A DNA stretch of 34,986 nucleotides. Origin: an uncultured Pelagibacteraceae bacterium (lineage in GTDB: Bacteria; Pseudomonadota; Alphaproteobacteria; Pelagibacterales; Pelagibacteraceae). Below, one piece after another: positions 33,224 to 34,986 of the stretch (position 1 is its first letter; the number at the start of each line of letters is the position of its first letter). The position numbers and the translations under genes are program-made. Location of the stretch: contig CACKVV010000008.1 in the NCBI GenBank assembly GCA_902603665.1, positions 1 to 34,986 on the forward strand, in the 5' to 3' direction. The notes below the pieces were generated by a model, which made no database searches, was not told where the DNA came from, and saw only the letters and a program-made list of their open reading frames with translations.

Positions 33224-34216
33224 ATGACAAATAAGAAAAAAAATATTGCTTTATTGCTAGGAGATCCATCCGGTATTGGACCAGAACTTATATCAAAACT
33301 TTTGACCCAAAAAGAGCTAGCGAACGCAAACATCACTGTAATTGGTGAAAAAAATATTCTAAATTCTGGAGACAAAATTACAGGAAATAACTCGGACCTA
33401 GAAATTGTTACTGATTTTGATGAAATAAATTTTGATAAAAAAAATAAATATTTTTTAGATATCTCTAAAGGTAACAACAAAGATTATAATTTATCTGAGT
33501 GCTCCGCAGAATCTGGAGAAACAGTTTTAAATGCATTAAATTTAGCACTAGAACTTGCGAAGGAGAAAAAAATTGATGCTATTAATTTTGGTCCTTTTAA
33601 CAAGACAAGTTTAAAACTAGGTGGGTGTAAATTTGATGACGAATTACATCATATGGCTGATAAGTTAAACGTTAAAAGTTTTTTTTGCGAGTTTAATGTT
33701 GTAGATAATTTTTGGACTGCTCGAGTTACATCTCATATACCTATAAAAGAAGTTTCAGAACACATTAAGAAAGATAAAATAATGGAACCTATAAAATTGA
33801 TTAATGAAGCAATGAAGTTAAATGGTATAGAAAATCCAAGAGTTGCAGTTCAAGCTCTTAACCCTCATGCAGAGTTTGGCAATGAAGAAAAAGATGAGAT
33901 AATCCCAGCAATAGAGGAAGCCAAAAAACTTGGTATTAATGCTGATGGTCCTTTGCCATGTGATACTTCTTTTATTACAGCATTTAAAAATAAAAATCAT
34001 GATTGTATTGTTGGAATGTATCATGATGCTCTTCAATCTGGACTAAAGGCTTTTGGATTTGATAGAGGAGTAACGGTTCAAGGTGGTCTTCCAATTCCAA
34101 TTACAACACCTGCGCATGGAACCGCGTTTGATATCGCTGGAAAAAATCAGGCAAAATTAGAACCAACTTTGAATTCATTTAAGATTGCATTAAGAATGGC
34201 TGAAAATAAAAATTAA
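33224..34216 (+). CDS. PdxA-family dehydrogenase (4-hydroxythreonine-4-phosphate dehydrogenase-like, probably catabolic)
   Basis: This 330-residue protein has the PdxA opening LLGDPSGIGPEL and the metal-binding histidines in TSHIPIKEV, ALNPHAEFG and MYHDALQSG, with TPAHGTAFDIAGK near the end. PdxA oxidises 4-phosphohydroxy-L-threonine in vitamin B6 synthesis; a catabolic branch (PdxA2) decarboxylates phosphorylated four-carbon sugar acids. In this protein the late segment reads LKAFGFDRGVTVQGGLP, somewhat away from the biosynthetic LKYQGFGRGVNITLG wording that I recall. Position beside a TTT importer and a sugar-acid dehydratase favours the catabolic branch. No DUF1537 kinase is in the window. 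Confidence 0.85.
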   Translation: MTNKKKNIALLLGDPSGIGPELISKLLTQKELANANITVIGEKNILNSGDKITGNNSDLEIVTDFDEINFDKKNKYFLDISKGNNKDYNLSECSAESGETVLNALNLALELAKEKKIDAINFGPFNKTSLKLGGCKFDDELHHMADKLNVKSFFCEFNVVDNFWTARVTSHIPIKEVSEHIKKDKIMEPIKLINEAMKLNGIENPRVAVQALNPHAEFGNEEKDEIIPAIEEAKKLGINADGPLPCDTSFITAFKNKNHDCIVGMYHDALQSGLKAFGFDRGVTVQGGLPIPITTPAHGTAFDIAGKNQAKLEPTLNSFKIALRMAENKN

Positions 34217-34234
34217 AATGAATTTATAAAAAAA

Positions 34235-34986
34235 ATGACAAAAATTAAAGAAATAAGAACAAAAGTTTATCAATGGAATGGTAAAACAGTTCCTCCACAA
34301 AATAATTTTTGCACAAATGCATCAGATTTACTTTATGAAAAATCAGATGCAATGGGTTCTTTCAGATTTCATGAATGGTTAATTTGTGAAGTAGAAACAG
34401 ACGAAGGTACTATAGGAATTGGTAATGCCGCTCTTGCTCCTCAATTAGTAAAAAAAACAATAGACACATATCTTGCACCTTTAGTTGTTGGAGAGGATCC
34501 ATTTGATTTTTCATATATTTGGGAAAAAATGTATAGAAGAACGCACGCATGGGGGAGAAGAGGTTTGGGCATGGTTGCTATATCTGCAGTTGATATAGCT
34601 TTATGGGATATTTTAGGTAAATTAACGAATAAACCAGTATTTAAATTATTGGGTGGAAGAACTAAGGAAAAAATTCCGGTTTATGCATCAAAGCTTTATT
34701 CCCAACCAATCAAAAATTTACAGCAAGAAGCTGAGAATTATAAAAAACAGGGTTTTAAAATGTTTAAAATGAGATTTGGCTGGGGGCCAAAAGATGGGTC
34801 AGAGGGAATGAAAAAAAACATAGAGTTAGTTGAGGCTGTAAGAGAAGTTATTGGTTATGACACAGATTTAATGTTGGAATGTTACATGGGCTGGAATTTA
34901 GATTATTCAAAAAGAATGATACCGCAGTTGGTGAAATATAACCCTAGGTGGTTAGAGGAGCCAGTAATTGCTGATGATGTAAATGG
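34235..34986 (+). CDS. Enolase-superfamily (mandelate racemase/MLE) sugar-acid dehydratase, 3' end outside window
   Basis: The first 250 residues of an enolase-superfamily protein are present. The capping domain includes [29 protein letters not shown], and the barrel starts with [27 protein letters not shown] (KxR region) and [13 protein letters not shown], giving the first metal ligand; the second acidic ligand region [10 protein letters not shown] is at the window edge. Wording is closest to rhamnonate-dehydratase-like acid-sugar dehydratases. With the SDR and FAH hydrolase it gives three consecutive steps of a deoxy-sugar-acid route. It starts 18 nt after the PdxA-family gene. Confidence 0.87.
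   Translation, partial: MTKIKEIRTKVYQWNGKTVPPQNNFCTNASDLLYEKSDAMGSFRFHEWLICEVETDEGTIGIGNAALAPQLVKKTIDTYLAPLVVGEDPFDFSYIWEKMYRRTHAWGRRGLGMVAISAVDIALWDILGKLTNKPVFKLLGGRTKEKIPVYASKLYSQPIKNLQQEAENYKKQGFKMFKMRFGWGPKDGSEGMKKNIELVEAVREVIGYDTDLMLECYMGWNLDYSKRMIPQLVKYNPRWLEEPVIADDVN

Noticed and set aside
1-34986. CRISPR arrays, tRNA or rRNA genes, insertion sequences, prophage
   Set aside because: No regularly spaced repeats, cloverleaf-like sequences, conserved rRNA segments, transposase or phage genes were seen.

Overview
The window is about 35 kb of very AT-rich, densely packed bacterial DNA. Genes abut or overlap by 1-11 nt, no gene-free stretch exceeds 300 bases, and convergent genes share their last bases. 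There is no rRNA, tRNA, CRISPR array or insertion sequence. Base composition, packing and gene content (reduced-carbon ABC and TTT importers, LysE, many tiny proteins) fit a streamlined marine alphaproteobacterium of the SAR11/Pelagibacterales type. That assignment is inference from gene families, not from a marker gene.

Region 1 (1-5156) looks like organosulfonate catabolism. It holds the end of a TauC/SsuC-type ABC permease, a small membrane protein, an Ldh/ComC-family 2-hydroxyacid dehydrogenase, a BASS transporter, a phosphate acetyltransferase whose frame is broken by one extra A, and a HisD-fold dehydrogenase that resembles sulfopropanediol dehydrogenase HpsN more than histidinol dehydrogenase. 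An 11-bp inverted repeat lies directly before the HpsN-like start.

Region 2 (5149-10699) is mixed housekeeping: LysE exporter, MFS transporter, Asp/Glu racemase, methyltransferase, 1-Cys peroxiredoxin, and an overlapping cysE-cysK pair.

Region 3 (10776-14789) is the least understood part. It is a co-directional run of eleven small genes (73-198 codons): several probable dimeric alpha+beta-barrel proteins (one DUF1330), two SnoaL/NTF2-like proteins, two small exported proteins, a DUF2798 membrane protein, an HCCA-isomerase-like protein, and an SMR-like membrane protein that lacks the essential membrane glutamate. Several of these genes have unusually strong ribosome binding sites.

Region 4 (14790-20949, minus strand) is a peptide/nickel-type ABC importer (binding protein, two permeases, fused double ATPase) continuing into an AhpD-like protein and a DUF924 protein. 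A 14-bp hairpin separates the binding-protein gene from the permease genes.

Region 5 (21010-27697) holds a glutamine amidotransferase, an inositol-monophosphatase/HisN-type phosphatase, a gamma-butyrobetaine-hydroxylase-like oxygenase, an azoreductase, CcdA and PEP carboxylase.

Region 6 (27717-34986) is a sugar-acid catabolic locus. TctCBA is the importer. An enolase-superfamily dehydratase (cut by the right edge), an SDR and a FAH-family hydrolase together match the non-phosphorylative L-rhamnonate/L-fuconate route (dehydration, oxidation to a 2,4-diketo acid, hydrolysis to pyruvate plus a hydroxyacid). A 3-hydroxyisobutyrate-dehydrogenase-like reductase and a PdxA homologue lie in the same locus. 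An intrinsic-terminator-like hairpin sits inside the first codons of tctB and probably sets the tctC:tctBA ratio.
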